A stretch of DNA of 64,000 bases from Ilumatobacter fluminis (GTDB lineage Bacteria > Actinomycetota > Acidimicrobiia > Acidimicrobiales > Ilumatobacteraceae): NCBI RefSeq assembly GCF_004364865.1, contig NZ_SOAU01000001.1, positions 1,984,001 to 2,048,000 on the forward strand. Reading direction: 5' to 3'. Made by a program: the position numbers and the translations under genes. This document shows, in pieces, positions 9,064 to 17,287 of this stretch; within the stretch, counting starts at the first letter, position 1, and each line of letters starts with the position of its first letter. The notes beneath the pieces are model-generated. The model had not been told where the DNA came from and did not search any database. It worked only from the letters and a program-made list of their open reading frames with translations.

Positions 9064-9702
9064 GTGACCGAGTTCGCCGACGTCGTTCGTCGGCGGCGCA
9101 TGACCCGCGCCTTCCGGAACGACCCGCTCGAGTCGGGCACCATCGAGCGACTCGTCGACCTCGCGTCCCGTGCCCCGTCGGCGGGCAAGACCCAGGGGTG
9201 GCACCTGGTGGTGCTCGAGGGCGACGACACCGCCCGGTTCTGGGACATCACCCTGCCCGACGAACGGCGGGCGACGTTCCGGTGGCAGCGTCTGCTCGAC
9301 GCTCCCGTGATCGCACTCCCGTTCGCCGACCCCGAGGCCTACGTCGCTCGGTATGCCGAGCCCGACAAGGCGGCCACCGGACTGGGGGAGAGCACCGAGG
9401 CATGGACGACGCCGTACTGGACGGTCGACGCGTCGATGGCGCTCATGACGTTCCTCCTCGCCGCCGAGGACGAGGGCCTGGGCGCGCTGCTGTTCGGCGT
9501 GTTCCGTGGTGAGACCGAACTGCGCGCCGAACTCGACGTCCCGCCGCATCTCGAACTGCTCGGGGCCGTCGCGCTCGGACACCCGGCCGACGTCGGTCCG
9601 ACGCCGGAACGGCGCGGCGACGCAGGCGCCGGACGCAGCGCCACACGGCGCCGACGGCCACCGTCGGAGATCGTGCATCGGGGTCGATTCCACGCTGGGT
9701 GA
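9064..9702 (+). CDS. Nitroreductase family protein
   Basis: 212 aa, GTG start. It shows the FMN-type nitroreductase pattern: FADVVRRRRMTRAFRNDPL (RRRxxRxF near the N-terminus binds the flavin phosphate), LASRAPSAGKTQGWHLVVL, and ASMALMTFLLAAEDEGLGALLFG in the dimer core. The C-terminal 40 residues are Arg-rich and end PPSEIVHRGRFHAG, resembling the W/GRF tail of FbiB- or BluB-like relatives. Members reduce nitro groups, quinones or other substrates with NAD(P)H; the substrate is not predictable here. It follows the 217-aa unknown gene closely, and a 243-bp regulatory gap separates it from the ABC operon. Confidence 0.85.
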   Translation: MTEFADVVRRRRMTRAFRNDPLESGTIERLVDLASRAPSAGKTQGWHLVVLEGDDTARFWDITLPDERRATFRWQRLLDAPVIALPFADPEAYVARYAEPDKAATGLGESTEAWTTPYWTVDASMALMTFLLAAEDEGLGALLFGVFRGETELRAELDVPPHLELLGAVALGHPADVGPTPERRGDAGAGRSATRRRRPPSEIVHRGRFHAG

Positions 9703-9758
9703 CACCCGTCGCCCAGCGGCGTGAAATCGGTCACGGACTGTTCATGCCAGTGTCAATT

Positions 9759-9802
9759 GACCGTCGGAATACGTTTGCCAGACCGTCGGTTGACGGTAGG
9801 TT
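9759..9802 (+). promoter_or_regulatory. Possible operator-promoter of the peptide ABC operon
   Basis: TTTGCC (9774-9779) and TAGGTT (9797-9802) are 17 bp apart. The spacer is filled by an inverted repeat, ACCGTC-GGTT-GACGGT at 9782-9797. GACCGTCGG occurs twice, at 9759 and 9781, 22 bp apart (two helical turns). The arrangement looks like a regulator site over the promoter; the regulator is unknown. Confidence 0.4.
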
Positions 9803-9891
9803 CGCCACGGTCCGGAATGCATCGGTCTGCGGCGTGAACGCAGGTCGCACGGACGCACCGGCGGGGCCCTGCCCCTCCTGTGCTGCACAGA

Positions 9892-9917
9892 GGACTGCTG
9901 TTGCTTTGCAGCAGTCC
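9892..9917 (+). promoter_or_regulatory. Leader hairpin upstream of the ABC binding-protein gene
   Basis: GGACTGCTG (9892-9900) and CAGCAGTCC (9909-9917) form a perfect 9-bp stem with an 8-nt loop. It ends 17 bp before the GAGG ribosome site at 9935-9938. No U-run follows, so a stabilising or translational role is likelier than termination. Confidence 0.6.
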
Positions 9918-9945
9918 GCGACCCAACCAAGAATGAGGTAACCAG

Positions 9946-12123
9946 TTGAAGCGACGTTCTCACAGCAGAACCGCTGCAGCCCTGATCACGGCAGCGCTCG
10001 TGGTCTCGGCGTGCACCAGCGACGACGATTCCGGTGACGACGAGGTCGAGACCTCCGACGTCGCCGACGACGACACCGAGGGGGAGGGTGACGACGCCGA
10101 CGGCGACGACACCGACACCACCGAGGCCGAGGGTGACGACACCGACACGACCGAGGGGGAGGGTGACGACACCGACACCACCGAGGCCGAGGGTGACGAC
10201 ACCGACGGCGACATGGCCATGGACGACTCCATGGTCGGCGTCGAGGGCGGCTCCGGTTGCGGTATCCCGCACGGCCCGTACGAGTCGGCCGAGGCCAGCG
10301 GCGAAGTCCGCGTCGCCTGGAACGACCCGCTCCTGTCGTTCAACCAGAACACGACCCACGCCAACGCCACGGCCAACGCCAACGTTGCGTACCTGATGCA
10401 CTCCGGCTTCTCGTACTACGACGGTGATCTGAACCTGGTCAACAACGACCAGTTCGGTACCTGCACCATCGAGTCGCTCGAGCCGCTCACCGTCACGTAC
10501 CGCATCAACGAGGGCGTCGCCTTCAGCGACGGCACGCCGATCACGGCCCACGACCTGATCCTGGGCTGGGGCGCCGTGTCGGGCAACTTCAACGAGGGTG
10601 GCGTGGCCTTCCTCGAAGACGGTTCGGCCATCCAGACCGACGAAGAGGGCAACTGGCTCGTCCTGACCCCCGAGGGTGACATCGTCCCCGAAGAGGCCGG
10701 CGTGCACTACGACCCCGAGACGTTCGAGCTCTTCGAGGGCTTCGAGTACGTCCCCGCCGAGTCGGTGAACTTCGACGCCGCCAGCGAGCAGTTCGAGCTC
10801 GTGACCCAGTTCCCGGAGATCTCCGAGGACGGTCAGGCCATCACCATGGTCTACGACTCGTTCTACGTCGACTACCAGAACGGCACGCCGTTCCTGGGCA
10901 ACCCGGCCGCCCACGTCGTGGGTCGCCTGGCGCTCGGCATCGAGGACCCGACGGAGGCCAAGCAGGCCGTCGTCGACGCCTTCCAGAACAACGACGGCGA
11001 GGCGCTCGCGCAGATCGCCACCGTGTTCAACACGGCGTTCGACTGGGATTCGCTGCCGGACGACGAGGGCATCTACCTCAGCACCGGCATGTACACCCTC
11101 GAGGCGTACGAAGAGCGCGCCGAGATGACCCTCGTCGCGAACCCCGACTACACCTGGGGCCCGCAGCCGAAGGTCGAGACGATCATCTACCGCATCATCG
11201 GTGACCCGACGGCCGCCGTCCAGGCGCTCGCCAACGAAGAGATCGACGTCATGCAGCCGCAGGCGACGGTCGACTCGGTCGCCGAGCTCGAGGGCTACGC
11301 CGACCGTGGCGTCGAGCTCGCATTCGGCGACACCGCCGTCTACGAGCACGTCGACTTCGCCGTGGCCAACGGTGGTCCGTTCGACCCCGCCGCCTACGGT
11401 GGCGACGAGGCGACGGCCCTGGCCGTCCGTCAGGCGCTCATGAAGACGCTGCCCCGTGCAGAGATCGTCGAGCGTCTGATCGCCCCGATCAACCCCGAGG
11501 CCGAGGTCCGTGACTCGTTCACCCAGACCCCGGGTGCCCCGTGGTACGACGGCATCGTCGCCGGCAACGGCACCGCCGACTACGCCGAGGTCGACATCGA
11601 GGGCGCCATCGCGCTCCTCGAGGAGGCCGGCGTGGAGACCCCGGTCGACGTGCGTGTGCACTTCGCCGACAACAACCCCCGTCGTGCGAGCGAGTACGAG
11701 CTGATGGCGGCGAGCGCTGCCGAGGCCGGCTTCAACCTCATCGACGGCCGTAGCCCGACCTGGGGCTCGGAGCTGTCGAACCCGTCGATCTACGACATGG
11801 CGTTCTTCGGCTGGCAGTCGACCGCCGTCGCCGTTGCCGACACCGAGGCGAACTTCGTCACCGGTGGCGCCAACAACTTCTACGGCTACGCCAACGCAGA
11901 CGTCGACGCCCTCTACGAGGAGCTGAAGGGCACCACCGACCCCGCCCGTCAGGAAGAGATCCTGACCGAGGTCGAGGCCCTCCTCGTCGAGACCGGTTTC
12001 GGTCTGCCGCTGTTCCAGCACCCTGGAGTGACGGCGTTCAACAGCAACTACGTCACCAACGTGGACCCGATTGCCATCTCCCCGACGATCTTCTGGAACG
12101 TCTGGGATTGGGAAGCGGCCTGA
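9946..12123 (+). CDS. ABC transporter substrate-binding lipoprotein, family 5 (peptide/oligopeptide type)
   Basis: 725 aa. The TTG start is supported by GAGG 7 bp upstream and by a complete lipoprotein signal: KRRSHSR n-region, hydrophobic stretch, lipobox VSAC with Cys23. Residues 24-90 are an Asp/Glu/Thr-rich tether built partly from a 10-residue repeat. The binding-protein body follows: VRVAWNDPLLSFNQNTTH, YRINEGVAFSDGTPITAHDLILGW (the SBP_bac_5 signature) and a C-terminal LPLFQHPGVTAFNSNYVTNVDP. It captures ligand outside the membrane and delivers it to the permeases encoded next. The ligand is not determinable; peptides are the family default. Large for the family (about 530 aa) because of the tether and an extended middle. 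Confidence 0.9.
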   Translation: MKRRSHSRTAAALITAALVVSACTSDDDSGDDEVETSDVADDDTEGEGDDADGDDTDTTEAEGDDTDTTEGEGDDTDTTEAEGDDTDGDMAMDDSMVGVEGGSGCGIPHGPYESAEASGEVRVAWNDPLLSFNQNTTHANATANANVAYLMHSGFSYYDGDLNLVNNDQFGTCTIESLEPLTVTYRINEGVAFSDGTPITAHDLILGWGAVSGNFNEGGVAFLEDGSAIQTDEEGNWLVLTPEGDIVPEEAGVHYDPETFELFEGFEYVPAESVNFDAASEQFELVTQFPEISEDGQAITMVYDSFYVDYQNGTPFLGNPAAHVVGRLALGIEDPTEAKQAVVDAFQNNDGEALAQIATVFNTAFDWDSLPDDEGIYLSTGMYTLEAYEERAEMTLVANPDYTWGPQPKVETIIYRIIGDPTAAVQALANEEIDVMQPQATVDSVAELEGYADRGVELAFGDTAVYEHVDFAVANGGPFDPAAYGGDEATALAVRQALMKTLPRAEIVERLIAPINPEAEVRDSFTQTPGAPWYDGIVAGNGTADYAEVDIEGAIALLEEAGVETPVDVRVHFADNNPRRASEYELMAASAAEAGFNLIDGRSPTWGSELSNPSIYDMAFFGWQSTAVAVADTEANFVTGGANNFYGYANADVDALYEELKGTTDPARQEEILTEVEALLVETGFGLPLFQHPGVTAFNSNYVTNVDPIAISPTIFWNVWDWEAA
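10105..10212 (+). repeat. 30-bp tandem repeat in the acidic tether
   Basis: Three full 30-bp units and one partial unit encode GDDTDTTEAE, GDDTDTTEGE, GDDTDTTEAE, GDDTDGD. The copies are almost identical in DNA, so the array is likely to vary in copy number between strains. Confidence 0.9.
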
Positions 12124-12140
12124 TCCACTGATTCCCGTTC

Positions 12141-12170
12141 GAGGCGCCGGGACGCGAGTCCCGGCGCCTC
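12141..12170 (+). promoter_or_regulatory. Intercistronic GC-rich hairpin between binding-protein and permease genes
   Basis: GAGGCGCCGGGAC (12141-12153), loop GCGA, GTCCCGGCGCCTC (12158-12170): a perfect 13-bp stem with a GNRA tetraloop. No T-run follows, and the permease ATG is 21 bp downstream. Such elements commonly protect the upstream binding-protein message and lower expression of the membrane genes. Confidence 0.75.
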
Positions 12171-12191
12171 GGCGCGGCCGCACAACCTGCC

Positions 12192-13727
12192 ATGCTCCTC
12201 TTCATCGTGCGCCGACTCATCGCGTCGGTCCTGCTGCTGCTCGTCGCTTCGTTCGCCGTCTACATCATGATGGCGTACGCCGGTGACCCGTTGGGCTTCC
12301 TCAACGAGATCACGAACCCGACCCAGCGCGCGGCGATCGAACGCGACGTCACCAATGCGCTCAACCTCGACACCCCGCCCGTCCTGCGCTACTTCCAGTG
12401 GCTCGGTGACGCCCTGACCGGCGACTTCGGCATCTCCGCCCAGACGCGACAGTCCGTCAACGACGAACTCGCCACGCGCATCCCGGTCACCCTCAAGCTC
12501 GTCGCCGCCTCGTCGCTCCTGTCGATCGTGATCGGCGTGACCGTCGGCATCGTGACGGCCCTGCGCCAGTACACGGGCTTCGACTACATCGTCACGTTCT
12601 TCACGTTCGTGTTCTTCTCACTGCCGGTCTTCTGGGTCGCCGTCATCCTCAAGGAGTACGGCGGCATCCGGTTCAACGACTGGTTGCGTGACGGTGCGAG
12701 CATCTCGGTGCCCGTGATCGTCGTCCTGTCGATCTTCGTCGGCATCGTCGGCTACTCGATCGCCGGCGGGCGCGCGCCACGCCGGCTCGTGATCGCCGCC
12801 ATCTCGGCTGCGGTCGGTGCCGGCCTCCTGATCTATCTCTCTGCCGCCCAATGGTTCCTGAAGCCGGGCATCGGACTGCCGGTGCTGATCCCGATGGCGA
12901 TCGGCATCGCCGTCGGTGTCACGGCGATCTTCGCCGGCATCGCGAACCGCAAGGCGCTGTTCTCGGCGCTGACCACCGCCGCACTCGGCTGCGTGCTCTA
13001 CACCCCGCTCCAGACACTCTTCGACGAACAGGGCATGGGCTGGTGGTGGACGTTCCTGCTGCTGATCGCCACCCTCGTGTCGAGCTACCTGATCGGCATC
13101 GCCTGGGGCGGCTACGACAAGGGGCTGTCGGCTCGGGTGTCGATGCTCGTCGGCTTCCTGGTGGCGCTCGTCATCTTCGTCGATCGGCACCTGCAGTCGT
13201 GGCAGGAGTACTCCAGCAACTCGGTCATCCGCAACCGTCCGATCAAGACGATCGGTGACAAGGAGCCCCGTCTCGAGGGCTCGTTCTGGGTGCTGAACAA
13301 CGACATCTTCAGTCACCTCATCCTGCCGACCATGGCGCTGATGCTGATCTCGCTCGCCGCCTACACCCGGTACTCGCGAGCCAGCATGCTCGAGGTCCTG
13401 AACCAGGACTACATCCGCACCGCTCGCGCGAAGGGCCTGACCGAGCGCACCGTGGTCGTCCGCCACGGTCTGCGCAACGCCCTGATCCCGCTCGCCACCG
13501 TGATCGCGTTCGACATCGGTGGCCTGCTCGGCGGCGCCGTCATCACCGAGACGGTCTTCGAGTGGAACGGCATGGGACGACTCTTCATCGAGGGCCTCCA
13601 GGCGCTCGACCCGAACCCGGTGATGGCCGCCACGATGGTGGTCGGCGCCACGGCCGTCGTCGCCAACATCCTCGCCGACATCATGTACTCGGTCCTCGAC
13701 CCACGAATCCGGATCCACGACAAATGA
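12192..13727 (+). CDS. ABC transporter permease, DppB type, with extra multi-span insertion
   Basis: 511 aa, against about 310-340 for DppB relatives. N-terminal MLLFIVRRLIASVLLLL (span 1), GDFGISAQTRQSVNDELATRIPVTLKL and spans 2-3 are normal. Residues about 160-335 then form an extra segment with roughly six hydrophobic spans (for example IPMAIGIAVGVTAIFAGI, WWWTFLLLIATLVSSYLIGI) not found in DppB. The standard part resumes at FSHLILPTMALMLISLAAYTR, with the EAA loop DYIRTARAKGLTERTVVVRHGLRNALIPL and C-terminal spans. It pairs with the next gene to form the membrane channel. Its stop overlaps the next start in ATGA. Confidence 0.9.
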   Translation: MLLFIVRRLIASVLLLLVASFAVYIMMAYAGDPLGFLNEITNPTQRAAIERDVTNALNLDTPPVLRYFQWLGDALTGDFGISAQTRQSVNDELATRIPVTLKLVAASSLLSIVIGVTVGIVTALRQYTGFDYIVTFFTFVFFSLPVFWVAVILKEYGGIRFNDWLRDGASISVPVIVVLSIFVGIVGYSIAGGRAPRRLVIAAISAAVGAGLLIYLSAAQWFLKPGIGLPVLIPMAIGIAVGVTAIFAGIANRKALFSALTTAALGCVLYTPLQTLFDEQGMGWWWTFLLLIATLVSSYLIGIAWGGYDKGLSARVSMLVGFLVALVIFVDRHLQSWQEYSSNSVIRNRPIKTIGDKEPRLEGSFWVLNNDIFSHLILPTMALMLISLAAYTRYSRASMLEVLNQDYIRTARAKGLTERTVVVRHGLRNALIPLATVIAFDIGGLLGGAVITETVFEWNGMGRLFIEGLQALDPNPVMAATMVVGATAVVANILADIMYSVLDPRIRIHDK

Positions 13728-14857
13728 GCGACGACCATCTTCTCCCGCCCGATCCCGACGAAGTCGGCGAGATGGACGACCTCCGCGTCGATCCGCATCG
13801 CGAATCCGACTTCGAGAAGTTCCCCGACGAACTGACCCACGAGCAGCGCGAGGTCGCCGGCCTCAGCCAGGGCCAGATCGTCCGCAAGCGCTTCATCCGC
13901 CACAAGGGCGCGATGATCTCGCTCGTCCTGTTGGCGTTCATCATCATCGTCGCCGTCACGAGCGTCGGCGCCGGCCCGATCCCGGGCTGGTACCAGTGGG
14001 AACACACCGACCTGATCCCGCCCGTCCAGGACGAAGGCCCGACGATCTCGATCATCCCGTCGTTCCTCGGCGGAGACGGCCTCGCCTGGGGCGATCACCC
14101 CTTCGGGGTCGACAATCAGAACGGCAAGGACCTGTTCGCGATGACGATGCGCGGCGTCCAGGTGACGCTCGTGGTCATCCTCGTGCTCGCGGTGTTGTCG
14201 GTGACCCTCGGCGTGATGATCGGTGCGCTGGCCGGCTTCTACGGAGGCTGGCTCGACTCGATCCTGATGCGTATCACCGACGTCATCCTGATCCTGCCGC
14301 TGCTCGTCATCGTCTCGGTCGCCGCGTTCTCGTTCGGTGCGTCCGGTCTGTGGAGCGTCGCGCTCGCACTCGGCCTGTTCTCGTGGACCGGTCTCGCCCG
14401 ACTCGTCAGAGCCGAGTTCCTGGCGTTGCGTGAACGCGAGTTCGTCGACGCCGCCCGCGTGGCCGGCGCCTCGCCGCGCCGCATCATCTTCAAGCACATC
14501 CTGCCCAACACGGTCGGCACGATCGTGGTGTCCACCACCTTGCTGATGGGCGCCGGCATCCTCACCGAGGCCGCGCTGTCGTTCATCGGCTTCGGCATCC
14601 AGGCGCCCAACGTGTCGTTGGGCGCTCTGGTGAACGACTACGACACCGCGTTCGGCACCCGCCCGTGGCTGTTCCTGTTCCCGGGGCTCATGATCGTCAC
14701 GATCGTCCTGTGCCTGCAGTTCATCGGTGACGGCCTCCGCGACGCGTTCGACCCTCGCCAGAAGCGCATCCCCAAGTTCAAGGACCTGGCGAAGAAGCAG
14801 GAAGAGGCGAAGGCCGACATGGCGACGCGTCCCAACCGCATGCACCTGGGCGGCTGA
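13724..14857 (+). CDS. ABC transporter permease, DppC type
   Basis: 377 aa. ATG overlaps the stop of the preceding permease by 4 bp, so the pair is coupled. An N-terminal cytosolic tail of about 60 acidic residues precedes RKRFIRHKGAMISLVLLAFIIIVAV (first span). A periplasmic stretch contains HPFGVDNQNGKDLFAMTMRGVQVTL, the DppC hallmark (HPLGTDxxGRDxxS in relatives). The EAA loop is FVDAARVAGASPRRIIFKHILPNTVG, and the end is FIGDGLRDAFDPRQ. A charged tail (KKQEEAKADMATRPN) extends past it. It forms the channel heterodimer with the DppB-type subunit. Confidence 0.92.
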   Translation: MSDDHLLPPDPDEVGEMDDLRVDPHRESDFEKFPDELTHEQREVAGLSQGQIVRKRFIRHKGAMISLVLLAFIIIVAVTSVGAGPIPGWYQWEHTDLIPPVQDEGPTISIIPSFLGGDGLAWGDHPFGVDNQNGKDLFAMTMRGVQVTLVVILVLAVLSVTLGVMIGALAGFYGGWLDSILMRITDVILILPLLVIVSVAAFSFGASGLWSVALALGLFSWTGLARLVRAEFLALREREFVDAARVAGASPRRIIFKHILPNTVGTIVVSTTLLMGAGILTEAALSFIGFGIQAPNVSLGALVNDYDTAFGTRPWLFLFPGLMIVTIVLCLQFIGDGLRDAFDPRQKRIPKFKDLAKKQEEAKADMATRPNRMHLGG

Positions 14858-14868
14858 TCGTGCTCGTG

Positions 14869-15489
14869 TCAGCGCAGGAACGTGCCGTACACGACGGCGA
14901 CGGTCAGCAGGGCGAAGCCGGCGATCGTCTCGACGTGCCAACGCACGGGCATGCGGTCGTGCTCGACGCGCGGGTCGGCCAGGAAGCCGGCCTCGCGTAT
15001 GCGCAGCCAACGTTGCCGCACGACGAGTGCCGCCGCCCCCGACTCGGTCTGGGGCAGATCGCTCGGGCGCACCATGTCGCCCTTGCCGGCGCCGCCGAGG
15101 CGCAGATCTTCGGCCTGGCTGCGGCGCAGCACCTGACGACCCGGAGCCGGTGCCGCCCAGGCACGGACGGTGCCGAGCGTCGTCACGAGGGTGAGCGCCC
15201 ACTTGGTCTCGATGTCGGTGATCGCCGGCCACGGCACGTCGAGGGTGCGGAACACGTTCACGACACGGACGCCACCGGCGTTCACCTCGACCTCTGGACG
15301 CCAGTAGAGCGCCCACGCCCCGAAGGCCACCAGGGCCAGCCAGGGCCACACCTGCCAGAGGGCGTCGGCACCGGCGCCGACCACACTCAACCCCGCCAGG
15401 GCGCAGATCGTCATGAGCGCGCCCGCCAGCACCCGGCCGAACGCCGGACGGAACGTCTCCTCGTAGAACAGGTCCGACACGTTCGCCAT
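14869..15489 (-). CDS. Membrane protein with bacterial PH-like domain
   Basis: 206 aa on the strand opposite to the ABC operon that flanks it. Two spans at the N-terminus (residues about 18-60: VLAGALMTICALAGLSVVGAG, WPWLALVAFGAWALYW) are followed by a PH-like beta region with VEVNAGGVRVVNVFRTLDVPWPAITDIETKWALTLVTTLG, the usual N-x-F-R-x-x-x-x-PW-x-x-I pattern of actinobacterial PH_6 proteins. A last span is near the C-terminus (IAGFALLTVAVVYGTFL). Role unknown; the family sits in the cell envelope. It separates the permease genes from their ATPase gene. Confidence 0.75.
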   Translation of the reverse strand: MANVSDLFYEETFRPAFGRVLAGALMTICALAGLSVVGAGADALWQVWPWLALVAFGAWALYWRPEVEVNAGGVRVVNVFRTLDVPWPAITDIETKWALTLVTTLGTVRAWAAPAPGRQVLRRSQAEDLRLGGAGKGDMVRPSDLPQTESGAAALVVRQRWLRIREAGFLADPRVEHDRMPVRWHVETIAGFALLTVAVVYGTFLR

Positions 15490-15521
15490 CGTGCCAGGAA
15501 CACGGAAGGAATCGCACGCCG

Positions 15522-17243
15522 ATGAGCACTCCTGTCCTCTCGGTCGATCAGCTCAACATCGACTTCTGGGTCGACGGCGTCTGGTATCCCGCCGTCGTCG
15601 ACGCCTCGTTCGACCTCAACAGTGGTGAGGTGCTCGCAATCGTCGGTGAGTCGGGCTCCGGCAAGTCGACGACCGCCCTCGCCACGCTGGGTCTGCTGCC
15701 CAAGAACGCCAACGTCCGCGGTTCCATCGTCGTCGACGACACCGAAGTCGTCGGACTCGACCAGCGCACCCTGCGTTCGATGCGCGGCCGTCTCGCGTCG
15801 GTCATCTTCCAGGAGCCGATGACGGCACTGAACCCGGTGTACACCGTCGGGTTCCAAATCGCCGAGATGCTCCGCAGCCACCAGTCGATGGCGCCCAAGG
15901 CCGCCCGCAAGCGAGCGATCGAACTGCTCGACCTCGTCGAGATCCCGAACCCCGAGGTTCGCGTCGACTCGTATCCGCACCAGCTGTCGGGCGGCCAGCG
16001 CCAGCGCGCCATGATCGCCCAGGCCCTGGCCCTCGAACCCAAGCTGCTGATCGCCGACGAGCCGACGACCGCGCTCGACGTGACGGTCCAGGCCGAGATC
16101 CTCAAGCTGCTCCGCGACCTCCGCGACCGGATCGACGCCGGCGTGCTGCTGATCACCCACGACATGGGCGTCGTCGCCGACCTCTCCGACCGTGTGCTCG
16201 TGATGCAGAACGGCGAGATCGTCGAGCGCGGCACTTCGGCGGACGTGTTCTACCGACCCCAGCACTCGTACACCCAGCAACTGCTCGGCTCGGTGCCGCA
16301 CCTCGGCCGACTCGTGAACGCCGTCGTCGCCGGTGACGAACAGCAGGCCGAGCAGATCGCCGAGGCGATCGACGAGACCGCCGACCAGCCGACCGCGACG
16401 TCGGTGACCACCGAGCGGATCGTCGACCTGCGTGGCGTGTCGGTCGAGTACCCCAAGCGTGGCCGGACGCCCGCCTTCCGGGCCGTCGACGGCATCGATC
16501 TCGACATCGCCCCCGGTGAGGTCGTCGGCCTCGTCGGCGAGTCGGGCTCGGGCAAGACGACCGTCGGCCGAGCGATCGTGGGCCTGCTGCCGTTCGTCGA
16601 GGGAGAGGCCGACGTGCTCGGCACCCCGATGGTCGGCGTGTCGAAGGACGATCTCCGAGCGGTGCGCCGCGACCTGAGTTTCGTGTTCCAGGACCCGGGT
16701 TCGTCGCTGAACCCCCGTCTGCCGATCGGTGAGTCAATCGGTGAGCCGATGCTGCTCGCGGGCTTCGACGCGAAGGCTCGTGAGGCCCGCATCTCGGAGC
16801 TGCTCGACCAGGTCGAACTCGATCGCTCGCTCCGCAACCGCTACCCGCACGAACTGTCGGGTGGCCAGCGCCAGCGAGTCGGCATCGCCCGCGCGCTCGC
16901 GCTGCGCCCGAAGCTGTTGATCGCGGACGAGCCGACCTCGGCGCTCGACGTGTCGGTGCAGGCGAAGGTCCTCGACCTGTTCCAGGAACTGCAGCGAGAC
17001 ATCGGCTTCGCGTGCCTGTTCATCAGCCACGACCTGGCCGTCGTCGAGATCCTCGCCAAGCGGATCGCCGTGATGCAGCACGGCAAGCTCGTCGAGTTCG
17101 GCCCACGCGAAGACATCCTGACCCGGCCCACCGACCCGTACACCAAGCGCCTGCTGGCCGCCGTGCCGGTGCCCGACCCGGATGCCCAGCAGCTCCGCCG
17201 TCAGGAGCGCGACGCACTCATCGCTGCCGGCGCCGACGACTGA
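15522..17243 (+). CDS. ABC transporter double ATPase (DppD-DppF fusion)
   Basis: 573 aa with two complete nucleotide-binding domains. Domain 1 (residues about 1-260): Walker A GESGSGKST, LSGGQRQRAMIAQAL signature, LLIADEPTTALD Walker B, ITHDMG switch His. Domain 2 (about 300-570): GESGSGKTT, LSGGQRQRVGIARAL, LLIADEPTSALD, ISHDLAVV. Each ends with an oligopeptide-type tail (HSYTQQLLGSVP; DPYTKRLLAAVPVPDP). A linker rich in Asp/Glu/Ala joins them. It powers the importer encoded just upstream, although the PH-domain gene lies between, so it probably has its own promoter. AAGGA lies about 12 bp before the ATG. Confidence 0.93.
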   Translation: MSTPVLSVDQLNIDFWVDGVWYPAVVDASFDLNSGEVLAIVGESGSGKSTTALATLGLLPKNANVRGSIVVDDTEVVGLDQRTLRSMRGRLASVIFQEPMTALNPVYTVGFQIAEMLRSHQSMAPKAARKRAIELLDLVEIPNPEVRVDSYPHQLSGGQRQRAMIAQALALEPKLLIADEPTTALDVTVQAEILKLLRDLRDRIDAGVLLITHDMGVVADLSDRVLVMQNGEIVERGTSADVFYRPQHSYTQQLLGSVPHLGRLVNAVVAGDEQQAEQIAEAIDETADQPTATSVTTERIVDLRGVSVEYPKRGRTPAFRAVDGIDLDIAPGEVVGLVGESGSGKTTVGRAIVGLLPFVEGEADVLGTPMVGVSKDDLRAVRRDLSFVFQDPGSSLNPRLPIGESIGEPMLLAGFDAKAREARISELLDQVELDRSLRNRYPHELSGGQRQRVGIARALALRPKLLIADEPTSALDVSVQAKVLDLFQELQRDIGFACLFISHDLAVVEILAKRIAVMQHGKLVEFGPREDILTRPTDPYTKRLLAAVPVPDPDAQQLRRQERDALIAAGADD

Positions 17244-17274
17244 GCGGCGATCCCGGGTTCATCGCCGCCGTCGA

Positions 17275-17280
17275 TAGGGT
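17275..17280 (+). promoter_or_regulatory. -10 element of the 17288 gene
   Basis: TAGGGT 7 nt before the GTG start; transcription should begin at or next to the start codon. Confidence 0.5.
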
Positions 17281-17287
17281 CGGCTCC

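Noticed and set aside
12141-12170. Rho-independent terminator ending the binding-protein gene
   Set aside because: No T-run follows and the permease start is 21 bp downstream, so the operon is expected to continue.
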